A stretch of DNA of 64,000 bases from contig OZ231128.1 in assembly GCA_965153355.1 (NCBI GenBank), positions 17,918,001 through 17,982,000 of the forward strand, given 5' to 3'. Made by a program: the position numbers and the translations under genes. The notes under the pieces were generated by a model. The model did no database searches and was not told where the DNA came from. It worked only from the letters and a program-made list of their open reading frames with translations. The DNA is from Flaccisagitta enflata. Its lineage: Eukaryota; Chaetognatha; Sagittoidea; Aphragmophora. Positions 52,255 to 63,189 of this stretch are shown in pieces; position 1 is the first letter of the stretch; each line of letters begins with the position of its first letter.

Positions 52255-53030
52255 ATCCGACCCACCCAACCGGGCCAACCAGCCTACCAACCAAAAAGTG
52301 AAAAACATGCGTAACTCTGCCATTTTTCAACCGATTTGGTTGAAATTTGGTATGGAATCTCTAAATGGAAGGACTCAACATGTGTATGTGATTTATATGC
52401 ATTTGAGCATGCTAACCGCCAAACCGGCCTACCACTCCAACCAGCCTAATGTTAAAAAATGTTAAAAAAATTTTAACATTGGTACCCCTGATAACTTCGG
52501 CATTTTTCAACCGTTTTGGTTGAAATTTTGTATGGAGTCTCTGAAAGGAAGAACTCAACATGTGTATGTGATTTATATGCATTTGAGTGTACTAACTGGC
52601 CAAACCGGCTTACAACCCAACCAGCTTACCAGCCTAACAGTAAAAAATGTGCGTAACATAGGCATTTTTCAACCGATTTTTTTGAAGTTTGGTATGGAGT
52701 CTCTGCATAGAAGGATTCAACATGTGTATGTGATTTATATGCATTTGAGCATGCTAAATGGCCAAACCGGCCTATCACCCAACCAGCCTAATAGCCAAAA
52801 AGTGAAAAACGTGCAAAACTTTGGCATTTTCCAACCGATTTGGTTGAAATTTGGTCGAGAGACTTAACATGTGCATGTGATTTAGATGCATTTGAGCAAG
52901 CTAACTGGCCAAACCGGCGTAACACCCAACCAGCCTACCAGCATATATGTGAAAAATTGGCAAAACTTCGACATTTTTCAACCAATTTGATTGAAACTTG
53001 GTATGGAGTCGCTAAATAAAAGAATATTGC
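52255..53030. repeat. Tandem array of 160-180-bp units, five copies
   Basis: Each unit has GGCATTTTTCAACCGATTTGG, TTGAAATTTGGTATGGAGTC, CATGTGTATGTGATTTATAT and CCAAACCGGCCTACC-like words. Copies begin near 52310, 52490, 52655, 52820 and 52965, and the last is eroded. Confidence 0.9.
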
Positions 53031-53039
53031 TATTTCCAT

Positions 53040-53675
53040 TTGGTGATGCCATTTTAGCATTACTGTTTGGCGCCGCCGTTTGGCATCACCATTTGGCATG
53101 GCCGTTATGCATCGCCGTTTGACTATCTGGCGTGGACCCCTATTCTTTTCAGATTTTTTTTTTTGCAATTAGGCTTTTTCCCAGTATTTGTATTTGCATC
53201 GCTGTTTTATGCTTTTATTTTTAATGAAAATGCCTCAAATCTCATTTTAAATGAAAGAATTGTGCAGTTAACCTTTTTCACCAATAAAAAAATGTATTTT
53301 TGTTTTTTTTTCAGCAAATCCCGCTCATAAGTTAGCTTATGGAAAGAGAAGAAGTAAACAAGAAAAAGTAGGCAGAAACGCCAAATAGGGAGAAACTACA
53401 ATGTTATGGTCACAATGACACAAAATACGATGAAATATTTGTCTCAAGGTATCAAATGAAAGCCCTTGCAATACTGAATCGATCCGTACTGTTTATTGGG
53501 GGTTTGGAGAAAAAAAATTTTTTTCGTTTACTTCTCTAAACAATGAGCGTTTTTTTAACTAATGAGATTAAAAAAAAACAAAATCACCACGCCATTATGA
53601 ATTTATGATATTGATAGAATGTTTTAGCGATTGGGAATAATTACCAGAAACGATTTATCTCTTTAACAACCAGGC
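53040..53675. other. No gene supported
   Basis: GCCGTTTGGCATCACCATTTGG-type short repeats at 53060-53120, then AT-rich sequence with homopolymer runs. Confidence 0.4.
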
Positions 53676-53679
53676 CTGC

Positions 53680-54035
53680 ATATTATTGAGTTCCCCCCCC
53701 CCCCCCCCCGCGGTAGGGAGGGGAATCAAAGGGTCTAGAGATAGGGAAGGAAATCAAAGGGGAGAAAAAGAGAAAAAAAAATTTGGGGAAAATATAACTT
53801 TTGACAGTACCAAATCATAAAAATCAATTAGTAAAACACAATTTAACACTATATAAATCTTAATTACATTGTTTGATTGCTATATGGGGAAGAAAATCAT
53901 TGATATAAAAACGCAACGCGACGTGTCGCGGGGAAGAAAATCAAAGGCGGGGGGGGGGGGAAAGAATCAAAGGCAGGGGGGGGAATCAAAGGCAGGGGGG
54001 GGATCAAAGGCGACTCAATAATATACACCCCCGTC
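53680..54035. repeat. G-run / C-run inverted element
   Basis: The left end TATTATTGAGTTCCCCCC with a long C run is the inverse of GGGGGGG...CGACTCAATAATATACACC at the right. Inside are repeated GGGGAATCAAAGGC words. The G tracts on one strand could form quadruplexes. A fragment lies at 36102. Confidence 0.7.
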
Positions 54036-54039
54036 TTTT

Positions 54040-54410
54040 ATTTTCTTGCAGTGTCTCTATTAAAACTTTTTTCTAAATATTAAACATGCTTTAAAAAATT
54101 CTGTCAAAACAGCAATAGCCGATTTACCATCGATACCTTATTGGAAAAAAGTCGAATTACACAATTCGACTTTTTGAAACAGGGGAGAAATAGTTTTCCA
54201 TTTTTGGTTAAAGGCAATCTACTTCAAAAGTTAAGTCGTTTTTGGGCTGGGAGTATATATTTTTTTGATATTCATAGCTAAGAAAGAGCTCATTTTTCCT
54301 TTTAAGATGGCAAAAACCAGAAATCTCAACAATTATTTTTCATTAATCCTAATTTCCAGCCCTAAGTAACAAGAGAGTCAATATATTACACAAATAGACT
54401 TACTTTGCAA
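54040..54410. other. No feature
   Basis: AT-rich; one short hairpin GTCGAATTACACAATTCGAC at 54152. Nothing else supported. Confidence 0.4.
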
Positions 54411-54414
54411 ATAC

Positions 54415-54458
54415 TCTGCTAGAGAAAGAGAGAGAGAAAGAGAGAGAGAAAGAGAGAA

Positions 54459-54555
<97 letters not shown>

Positions 54556-54925
54556 AAAAACAAGTCATCCAAGGATCGCACATGGTCAGCGGTACCCGTT
54601 GCCCTGCTTAGAGTGTTTAGGTGAAGAATCGAGGTGAAAGCAGGGCAGCGGCCCCAAAGGACCGATGTCCTGTAGAACACAGGGGTGAATTTCCATACGC
54701 CCTGGGAAGAGGTGAGGGGCTCTGAAAAGATTTGACCATATCCCAGAGGTTTGATTCCGGCCAACAAGGCTGAATTCAGCCCAGTGAAGGCTGATTATGA
54801 CCAGATGAGGGCTGATTTCAGGTCCGAGAGGGTTGATTTCAAGCCTGAGAGAGGCAATTTCAGGTCTAAGACTTTGGTCAAGGATGGCTGGTTTCATGCC
54901 TGGGAATGCTGGTTTCATGCCTGGG
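54415..54925. repeat. (GA)n plus composite-element head
   Basis: (GA)n to 54545, then ATCCAAGGATCGCACATGG, GGTACCCGTTGCCCTGC and CCTGTAGAACACAGGGG, and degenerate AGGGCTGATTTCAGGTC units to 54920. Confidence 0.85.
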
Positions 54926-55024
54926 TCCCAGGTAATCTCCGCAAAAATCGACCCGCATCGGACAGACTGACCGAGACTCCTTCCTGCATCGTGAACCGAT
55001 ATCCGGTGTGCAACACCGAGACAG

Positions 55025-55274
<250 letters not shown>

Positions 55275-55289
55275 TCGAGGTTCGATTCT

Positions 55290-55915
55290 TTCAGTCAGAT
55301 TTGGGTGAGCAATCGCCCAAAATTGATAGCAGACAAAAGAGGTTGAATGACTGGCTCATGCTCATGCTTTCTTACATTTACAATGTCTTTCATTCGATAT
55401 TCATTCATGCCATGGACGAATCATTCATGTCTGAAATTTAAAAAACAGTTTCAAACCGACTGGTTTCCTTTTAACAGTTACAAATGTCAAGTATCCTGTC
55501 TCAAATTCGAAATTTTTCCAATTTTTCTCTAAGATCGTTTTCCATTGGAATAAAAACGATTTCAAAAAAGGATTTCTCCAAATTGATAACAAATACAAGA
55601 AAAGCGACTACTGTATGTTCAATTTGGATTTACTATGATAAGCGACCTATCAGCACTTCTAAGTGGAACACACACACACACTGATACAGATACAGACACA
55701 CCCCCCCCACACACACACCTTATTTAAGAAATGGTTACATGGTAAACATTTATTAATAATACGTTAACTATGAAAAAAATGTTGAATCGTATCGGAAATC
55801 GATATCTAGCTATATCTAATAATCGATTTATAGCTATCTCTTCTCGTATCTATTGGAGACGAGAATCACTCTGATCGTGCAGTAGATCGTATCTAGTTTG
55901 TAAGACCTGGATCGT
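55290..55915. other. No gene supported
   Basis: A (CA)n-rich patch at 55670-55720 and ATCGATATCTAGCTATATC-like words at 55795-55840. No exon chain. Confidence 0.4.
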
Positions 55916-55919
55916 CAGT

Positions 55920-56400
55920 GGTTAGTCCCAGGCTGGGAGGCGAGATTATGGGCTAAAGAGGCCTGATAATGGGCCTGAGAGGACTGATTTGGGGCGTACA
56001 AGAGCTGATTTGGGGCCTGAGAGGGCTGATTTTAAGCTCTAGAGACCAGATTTCAGGCCCCAGTAGGCTGGATGAGGGCCTCAGGCCTCTGAAGGGGGGG
56101 GACGGACGGAAGGACGGACGAACGGACGGGCGGACGGACGTATGGAAATTCACCCCTGTGTTCTACAGGACATCGGCCCTTTGGGGCCGCTGCCCAAAAA
56201 GAGAGATAGAGAGAGAAAGAGAGAGAGAGAGAAAGAGAGAAAGAGAAAGAGAGAGAAAGAGAGAGAGGGAGAAAGAGAGAGAGGGAGAGAGAGAGAAAGA
56301 GAGAGAGAGGGAGAAAGAGAGAGAGGGAGAGAGAGAGAAAGAGAGAGAGACAAACAGACAGACAGACACTCAAGACAGACAGAGAGAGAGACACACGCAT
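55920..56400. repeat. Composite-element tail and purine-rich microsatellite
   Basis: AGAGGGCTGATTTTAAGC-like units, (GGAC)n at 56098-56135, the inverted tail TGTGTTCTACAGGACATCGG with GCCGCTGCCCAAAAAG, then (GAGAGAAA)n to 56350 and a (GACA) patch. Confidence 0.85.
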
Positions 56401-56499
56401 GCACACACACACCCACTCAAAGACAGAGCCAGAGGAAAACCGAGACGAACAAAGCCAAGTTAGAGCCAATGACTGCGCCTCACTTGATTAAGAATTTGT

Positions 56500-56690
56500 G
56501 AATGAACATTTTTGATGAATGAATGAATGAATGAATGTGGCAGAGCATGAAAAGTGATAGGAATGAAGAAATACATCAAAATCAGCCGTTTTGCACATTT
56601 TAGACATTCGCGTGATCGACCAACCAACCGACCAACAAACCTGACCTTTTATAGAAGTGCAAGGACGCACTTAAAGAGACACAGATTTAA
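56500..56690 (-). repeat. AAGTGCGTCC-headed repeat, copy 2 (inverted)
   Basis: Reverse complement of the 37463-37690 family, including AATCAGCCGTTTTGCACATT, the (GACCAACC)n run and GAAGTGCAAGGACGCACTT. Confidence 0.8.
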
Positions 56691-56699
56691 TCACAAAAA

Positions 56700-57590
56700 C
56701 AGACAGGCAATCAACCAAACAGTATAAGATGCACGCATAAAATGAACATGCATTGAAAAAAAAAAGACTCCCATTTAAGCTTTTTTTTCCGGTCGGCGAT
56801 AGTCGCCTTTATTGGTACTACCTATTTGTCTACCATATATGAATTCTCCGTATTTCCAAGTCAAGACGACATCTACTGTATATACCAATAAATTAGTTGT
56901 CGATACTCAAGTCTTGCGGGGAGACCGATTCATCATCAAAATGAGAAAAATCATCATCAAAATGAGAAAAATCAAGGGGAAGAAAAATCATCATCAAAAT
57001 GAGAAAAATCAAGGGGAAGAAATAATGAGGCCGGCGAACTTACTGCAATCGGGCGAAACGAGCGAGCGACCAACAATTTGATGCTCATTCCCTTGAAAAA
57101 ATGAAGACAGCCACTTGTACATTCATTAACAAATATTCGTTTATAACTGGAAACGTAGGGTAACGACACAATGGAACATCCAACTTAATAAATTACATGT
57201 AATCGAGAACAAGGAAACTCATTTGAGTTTTTTTTTCTTTCTAAGTCTACCCTTTGCTTGAGGGTGATTATACAAAGAACATTCAAATAAATGAGTATGT
57301 AAATTGCATATACGAAAAGTTTACTAATTAAGGCACATATGGCAAGATTAAATACACACTATCCCAGCAACAAACGTCTTTTTTTTTGTCAACCATACGC
57401 GATTCACTCCAGATTTTGCTTTTGATGAAAAACCTTGATCACCTGAGAATTAGCTCATCAAAATTTAGTAACATTTCTGCTTCTGGAGATGTACCGTTTG
57501 GTTGCGTAGATTCACTGATGGAATCAAGTAACCAAACACAGATTGTTTGCACACAAGCACGCCTAAGCGCAACATTCGGTAACTCGAGAG
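56700..57590. other. 3' flank of the SLC6 gene, nothing certain
   Basis: A direct repeat of ATCATCAAAATGAGAAAAATC, three times at 56930-57010, and the short palindrome GGCGATAGTCGCC at 56796, which also occurs at 667. No coding exon. Confidence 0.45.
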
Positions 57591-57596
57591 TCCGTC

Positions 57597-57708
57597 TCAG
57601 TTTCTAAGCGATAGTTTCCACCAAATGGATTTCTCGTGCACGGTGTTTCTCGTGTGGCGATCTTGTTGCAATAAAGGCCCCCAATCGTGAGTAGGGCGGA
57701 GTAGAAAC
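57597..57708 (-). CDS. SLC6 transporter exon, C-terminal tail
   Basis: Acceptor CATCCTTTCAG at 57709-57710. One base completes a split Arg; then [20 protein letters not shown] and a basic tail ending LSLRN with TGA at 57597-57599. The P..DWGP motif just after the last membrane segment is typical of SLC6 C-termini. Confidence 0.9.
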
Positions 57709-60700
57709 CTGAAAGGATGAAAAGTCGCAAAAGCATTGATGGTCAGCGGTACCCGTGCCCTGCCTAAGTAGATAGTACTTAAAGTTGAAGGGAGAGTAGG
57801 GTAACGGCCCAGAGGGCGTCAATGACCTATGCATAAATTTCTCCTCAGTCCGTCCACCCCCCGCCCCCCAGTCTCAAGGCCCAAATCCCGATACCCAAAT
57901 CCCAGTCTCGTGTCCCAAATCCAAGTCTGGAGGCCTAAATCCCAGCCTTTAGGCCAAATGTCATCCTTGAGATTGGGATCTGGGCCTCTTGGCTGGGATT
58001 TGGACCTCGAGGCCAAGATTTGGGCCTCTTGGCAGGGATTTGGACCTCTAGGCTGAAATTGGGGCCTCAAGGATGAGATTTGGGCATTAAAGCTGTAATT
58101 TGGGCCTCCAGACTAGGATTTGGGCCTTAAGGCTAGGATTTGGGCCACGACACTGGGATATGGGTCTCGGGACTGGGATTTGACGTAGGAGATATTTCTA
58201 CATATGTGAAAGCATAGGTCTTCTACCCCTTCGGAGCCACTGCCCAAAAGGAATGGCTGAAAAATCTACGAGACTTGGTCAAAGATCCACCCTGTTAAAA
58301 AGACAAATAAATCTCGAAATACGGCGATTGATAAAATGTCGACGTATGAATTCAATTTTAATTTTGATAAAAGAAAACTTCTTTCATGAATATAGGAAAG
58401 TCGACCAACCTAGTGAAGCAAGGAAAGCTTACCACATCCACTCATCCAGGCGCGCTTCCAAAAATATCAAAAATGGCTAACCTGAGACGAGCGACGAAAG
58501 GGATATGACGATAACGAATGCATTGGATGACGGCGACGACGGGGATACAGAGAACGGAAATAAAGGACAGACCAAAGCAAAGGTTATCGATCATCGCTGG
58601 AAACTCGTAACCCGCGTACTTGGAGCCTGCAAAAAAAAAACCAAAAAAACAAAACAAAACAATGGATGGTGGGGGGGTGACAAGTAAGAGTACCAGATAG
58701 CCAAGGTTTGTTGAGCTGTGCCCCCACATTCCTTACACCTATCTAAACTTCCCATTGTAAAAAGCTCACAATACCCACAACCTTTTATCAAGAGTTGCCT
58801 CACTTATCGAGTATATTCCACCAAGTGACTGAGTCAACCCTAAATTCTGAAGTCAATAACGTAGTTACTCAGTTTATCGCCCCCCACAGGAGAAAATTTC
58901 TAAAATTTGATGTAGATTTTTCCTTATCGAGCAGTGTTTTAAGTGTTTCCTTATCAATAATTCTGAGAATTTTATTCTAGAATACCACAGAAGTTTAATT
59001 TCAAAAGAAAAATCAATACAATGTACTTCAAAATCGATACAATGTACTATTACAAATCAATACAATGTACTTATTCCAGCAATCTACGATATAAGATATT
59101 CTTTTCAAGGCTAAGGGGGCGCTTGTTAAAGAGTAGAATGGCAATATCATTTTTCAATTTCAAAAGCGCGCGGGGCTCTTAGTAGAGAAAATACGGTGGT
59201 AATTTTAGCCAAATTAAAAAAACAAACTACCGAAGGATAAGTAATTCTCATAAGACAATGGAGTTACTAAAAGTACAAAGGTAAAAGGATCAAGAATAGG
59301 TGAGAATTCTCACACAACCCATGCAACTAGCTGGGGATAGACAATATGTAAACCATGATTAAAGTGCGTTAGAATCAATCCGCCTGCCGCCGAAGAAAAG
59401 GAAATAAATGGCCTACATTCAACATCGCCACTAAGTATCGAGGGAAGGCTTCAATCATTACCCCGCCCCATCATTTTTCGTGAAAGTGAAAAGATGAATC
59501 GTGGCCCAAAGTTTGAAATGATAAACATGGCCCTCGAGGCGTGTTGCGTACCAAAGAGAGAAGATAACTAGTCATCCAAGGATCGCACATAGTCAGCGGT
59601 ACCCGATGCCAAACTGATGGATCCAGGAAAGAAGTGGAGTGAAGGCAGAGCAGCGGCCTCTAAGGGCCAAAGTCCTGTAGAACACAGGGGTGAATTTCCA
59701 GATGTCCTACGGGGGCATATTTCAGGTCTTAGATGACCGATTTAAGCCTCTGAAGGCATATTTGAGGGCTTGAGGGCAGAATTTAGGCTTGTGGAGTAGT
59801 TATGAGGTTTGGAAGGGAAATTTGAGGCACGGAGGGCTGATTTGATGCTTGGAGGGCTGATTGGAAGTCTGGAAGGCAGACTTGAGGCATGGGGGGCTGA
59901 TTCAAAGCCTGGAGGCCTGAAGGGCTAACTTCTGGCCTGGGAGACCTGATTTGAGGCCTTGATAGTCAATGAAGGGGGGGATGGACAGAAGGACGGAAGG
60001 ACGGACATCTGGAAATTCCCCCTGTGTTCTACAGGACAACAGGTCGCCCAAGGGCAATATGTGGTCAGCGATACCCGTTGCCCTGCTTTGCATGGTTGTA
60101 AATCGGAATGAGAGGCAGGGCAGCGGCCCCAAAGGGGACGAAGTCCTGTAGAACACAGGGGACTTTCGTTCGTTTCTCCTTCCGTCCGTCCGTCCATCCA
60201 CCCCCCCCCAACCCCTCTCAGGCCTGAAATCTGTCCTCTCAGGCCTAAAATCTGCCCTCTCAGGCCTGAAATTTGCCCTCTCAAGGCCGGAAAGGACAGG
60301 TTTCAGGCCTGAAAGGGCAGATTCAAGGCCGGAGAGGACAGGTTTCAGGCCTGAAAGGGCAGATTTCAGGCCTGAGAAGGCAGATTTCAGGCCTGAGAAG
60401 GCAGATTTTAGGCCTGAGAGGGCAGATTTCAGGCCTGAGAGGGCCTGGGGGGGGATGAACAAACGGAGAAACGAACGAAAGTCCCCGTGTTCTACAGGAC
60501 TTCTTCCCCTTCGGGGCCGCTGCCCAAAAAGAGAAGGAACAAGGCCGGGGACCCGTCCAGTAGAATGGTCCCGGGCAATCAATAGGTCAGCCCCAAAATT
60601 TTTCATCACTCATCCTTGAGTCAAGGTCCTAATGCAATTTGGCAGTTTTGAACAAACGCCCGTTCAAATTTCATGTATTTTTATGCCGCACATATCTTGA

Positions 60701-62840
60701 AAGTGTAATGACAAACAGATTTGGACGGACAGGTATACCTACTTATTGAGGAGCGAGGACATATCTAAAGGGAAGATCAAATAACGTGGATCATGATTGA
60801 TCTTACATCCGGATATCAACGCTCGCAAAACGGATGAAAGTGATACACTTATCCGACCCAATTTTCCCCCCGCGCCCGATGCAATTTTTGTTTTCTCTCT
60901 CCGATCAAGTTTGAGGGTCGAAAACACGTAAAAAATCAAGATGCATCCACTCAATTGCTTTTTAGCGATTTGTAACACATTCCTGAAGAATTTCTCTATG
61001 GTAACAAAGCGATGCGAATTCTATGTTACTGCAATGGTGGTATCAAAATAGCTAATACTACGCGAATAAAAAAAGCCGCGCCCCATTGTAGGTTGATGAA
61101 AAAAAACTTCAAAAATCATTTAGACATTCTTGTTTATGTCATTTTGAAGATTCTTGAGTTTCCTTTCATTCTAGACCATTTTGTTAAAATGCTCTTTTTT
61201 TAAAAAAAGGTTGCAAAACTGATAATGGCAATGTAATTACTATTTTGTACGCCATTTCCAAGCCAAGTATGCTAGAAATTGGCCAGATTGGCGCCAAATA
61301 CAAGATCTTTTCAAAAGCTTTCCAATGGTCTAAGATTTTGATTAATTACTTTGATATTCAACATTAGAAGTGCGACTTTTTTTATTGATTCGAGTAGTAA
61401 CTAAAATAATTATCGTTGTGTCCTTTGACATATAATGTTAATTTTGATTTTTGTTATGCATGGAGATTGGTGAAAAGAGGGCCTTCTACGACAAAAGAAT
61501 CATCGGTCAATGAATTTGCAAAACGAACAGACTGGTGTACCCATTGCCCAACTGAATGAGGAAAATTTCATTATAATTACACACTCTTCTGAGGTCGGCG
61601 CACTAAAAAACAAGGAAATTTCACCTTTATATTTGAGAAACGTCAGAACGATGATGACGATGAGAACGACGGGAGTGAGAAAGGCCCATAGAAGGGTCCA
61701 TATCGGCCACGGGCGATATCCAACCATAGCTTGAATATCGGCCAAAAACCTATTTACGCCGTAAATGTAGCTAATGACGACGCACTCCACAACGCAGATG
61801 ATCAAAACCGACCAAGTTGCCACGTAATTATCCAACAACTAAACATAAAATATACGGATATCAATTAGAAATAACGTTTCATAGACAAATGGATATGTTC
61901 ATTTAGTGGGGTTTAAAGAATACCCGAAGAAACATAACCATAAGCGAAAAAAGACCGGATACGCGGCTAGCCCAGTCGCTTTTAAGTGATTATGAGCGTC
62001 ACAAGGGCATTTTAAGCACAGGTAGTGACTAGAGAGGAGAAAAGAGGTCGGAAGGGCTCATAAACGCCAAAATACCACAACTGTGACCGATGGACAAACC
62101 GACAAAGAGTTTTAGTCCCGTGCTAGGCGACTGCACACCCCCCTTTGTCGGTCCGTCAGTCCGTCACTTAACTTTTTCGTTTTTTTCGCGATCTCTGGCC
62201 TTGATGCGCCTGCCCAAATGATAAGTGACCTCAAATACGGCCCCTGCGGCCCGCCCACCCGCACGCGACTATGGTAGCCGTGTATCCGGCCATGTTTTCA
62301 TGCAAAGGACGCGACCCAGTCTAAAAGAAAGACCTCACCTGCAGCAAATACATTCCCGAGCTGAGGCAGAGAGGTAAGCCGAGTAGGAAACCCCCGACGC
62401 TGATAAAGACGGTAACCAGTGTTCGGTAACGGTAAAGAAACTGGGAAGAATCTGTCACAGTCGTCACCACCGTCGTCACCGTCGCGATCTGAGTCCCGAT
62501 GCCCAACGACAAGATCATCATGAAGAACAACACGGACCTGATGAGGAAATGGAAAACTTGACTGGGCGTGATGATGGACAAGCGATTCTGCATGAGACTG
62601 CGTCGGTCTGTTCGTCTGTCACGCTAGTCTAATTTAAAAAGAGCGAAGGACCCTGACTCTTTAGTTCTATACTTGATATTGCGTAATGCGTAATAAAGCG
62701 GAAAGACGGGCATTGCATTTCGTACCAAAGCGGAGAGACTGGCATGGTGGTGACAGCTTCGGGATAGACGACGAAAGCCAAGCCTGCGCCCTCCGAAGCC
62801 ACATCTTTCACATCGACGCCCATAGACTCGGCCATAACGC
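57597..62840 (-). CDS. SLC6 sodium-coupled transporter, C-terminal part
   Basis: Five exons, 62726-62840, 62339-62537, 61625-61838, 58482-58626 and 57597-57708, give the last 261 residues. The remainder (membrane segments 1 to about 6) lies beyond the right edge. Visible landmarks are [14 protein letters not shown] before TM8, [14 protein letters not shown] (TM8), [18 protein letters not shown] (TM9), [13 protein letters not shown] (TM10), the family signature [38 protein letters not shown] (TM11) and the last membrane segment around [17 protein letters not shown]6 proteins carry amino acids, amines, GABA, glycine and related solutes into cells with sodium. The TM8 sodium-site position that is Asp in many neurotransmitter carriers is Gly here (LGIGTQ), as I recall for nutrient amino-acid carriers. 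The substrate cannot be assigned. Confidence 0.93.
57735..58245. repeat. Composite minisatellite element
   Basis: GGTCAGCGGTACCCGTGCCC, GTCAATGACCTATGCAT, then units like AGTCTCGTGTCCCAAATCC that switch to GGCTGGGATTTGGACCTCGA near 57970. The tail is GTGAAAGCATAGGTCTTC with GCCACTGCCCAAAAGG. It lies in the last SLC6 intron. Confidence 0.85.
58482..58626 (-). CDS. SLC6 transporter exon
   Basis: Acceptor TTTTTTGCAG at 58627-58628, donor CGTCTCAG/GTTAGC. It encodes [38 protein letters not shown] and VARLR: the extracellular Y..P segment, the final membrane span and the start of the cytosolic tail. Confidence 0.93.
58640..59560. other. Intronic, no feature
   Basis: AT-rich intron DNA with a short direct repeat AATCGATACAATGTACT/AATCAATACAATGTACTT at 59030-59070. 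Confidence 0.4.
59565..60540. repeat. Nested composite minisatellite elements
   Basis: The outer head is ATCCAAGGATCGCACATAG with CCTGTAGAACACAGGGGTG. GGAGGGCTGATTTGATGC-type units follow, then CCTGTGTTCTACAGGACAA. Directly after it is an inner element: AACAGGTCGCCCAAGGGC, GTCCTGTAGAACACAGGGG, CTCAGGCCTGAAATCTG units, a strand switch near 60290, AGGCCTGAGAAGGCAGATTT units, and GTGTTCTACAGGACTTC with GCCGCTGCCCAAAAAG. Confidence 0.88.
60550..61620. other. Intronic, no feature
   Basis: No exon or element recognised on either strand. Moderately AT-rich. Confidence 0.4.
61625..61838 (-). CDS. SLC6 transporter exon
   Basis: Acceptor TTTTATGTTTAG at 61839-61840, donor TATAAAG/GTGAAA. It encodes [39 protein letters not shown] and [20 protein letters not shown]. 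The YG.NRF..DI..M.G.RP signature is intact. Confidence 0.96.
61950..62310. repeat. GTCGCGTGC-family repeats
   Basis: ACCGGATACGCGGCTAGCCC, then TTTTAGTCCCGTGCTAGGCG, TCGGTCCGTCAGTCCGTCAC and CCCACCCGCACGCGACTATG with GTAGCCGTGTATCCGGCC. It ends close to the donor at 62338. Confidence 0.85.
62339..62537 (-). CDS. SLC6 transporter exon
   Basis: Acceptor CCTCATCAG at 62538-62539, donor CTGCAG/GTGAGG. It encodes [20 protein letters not shown], then [19 protein letters not shown] and SSGMYLLQ. The first base completes the Trp of SPLW. Confidence 0.95.
62726..62840 (-). CDS. SLC6 transporter exon, first in window
   Basis: Acceptor ATGATTCCAG at 62841-62842, donor CTTTG/GTACGA. It encodes [20 protein letters not shown], then [17 protein letters not shown]. 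The previous exon must end in phase 1 and lies beyond the window. Confidence 0.95.
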
Positions 62841-62849
62841 CTGGAATCA

Positions 62850-63185
62850 TGAGGAAAGTTGAAAATGTTTCCGGCGGATTACATTATACATATTAGGGGT
62901 GGGGATAATGCACCTTAGTCAACGGATCAAGCTGCAGGTGAAGAATATGTGCTAACATGATGAGAATAGATGGTATACCAAGTTTCAGGACCTTTAGAAC
63001 AGTTTCAGCCTAGCCCTCCACCCCCCCCCCTGCCCCCAGGGCTTCAAAACCCAGAAAAAGTGATTTTTTTGTGATTTTAAGTATGTTTTGCCTTCCAAAT
63101 GTGTTAAAAAATGATAGAAAACACTAAATCACATTCTAAAATGTGTAACCTGACATGTGATAACTCATTTGGGCTGTGATACAGG
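62850..63185. other. Intronic, no feature
   Basis: Short C run at 63019-63030; otherwise plain intron sequence. Confidence 0.4.
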
Positions 63186-63189
63186 ATTT

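Noticed and set aside
52520-52867. 115-residue frame with repeated QHVYVIYMHLS
   Set aside because: Translation of the tandem 160-180-bp array; the repeats shift frame between copies.
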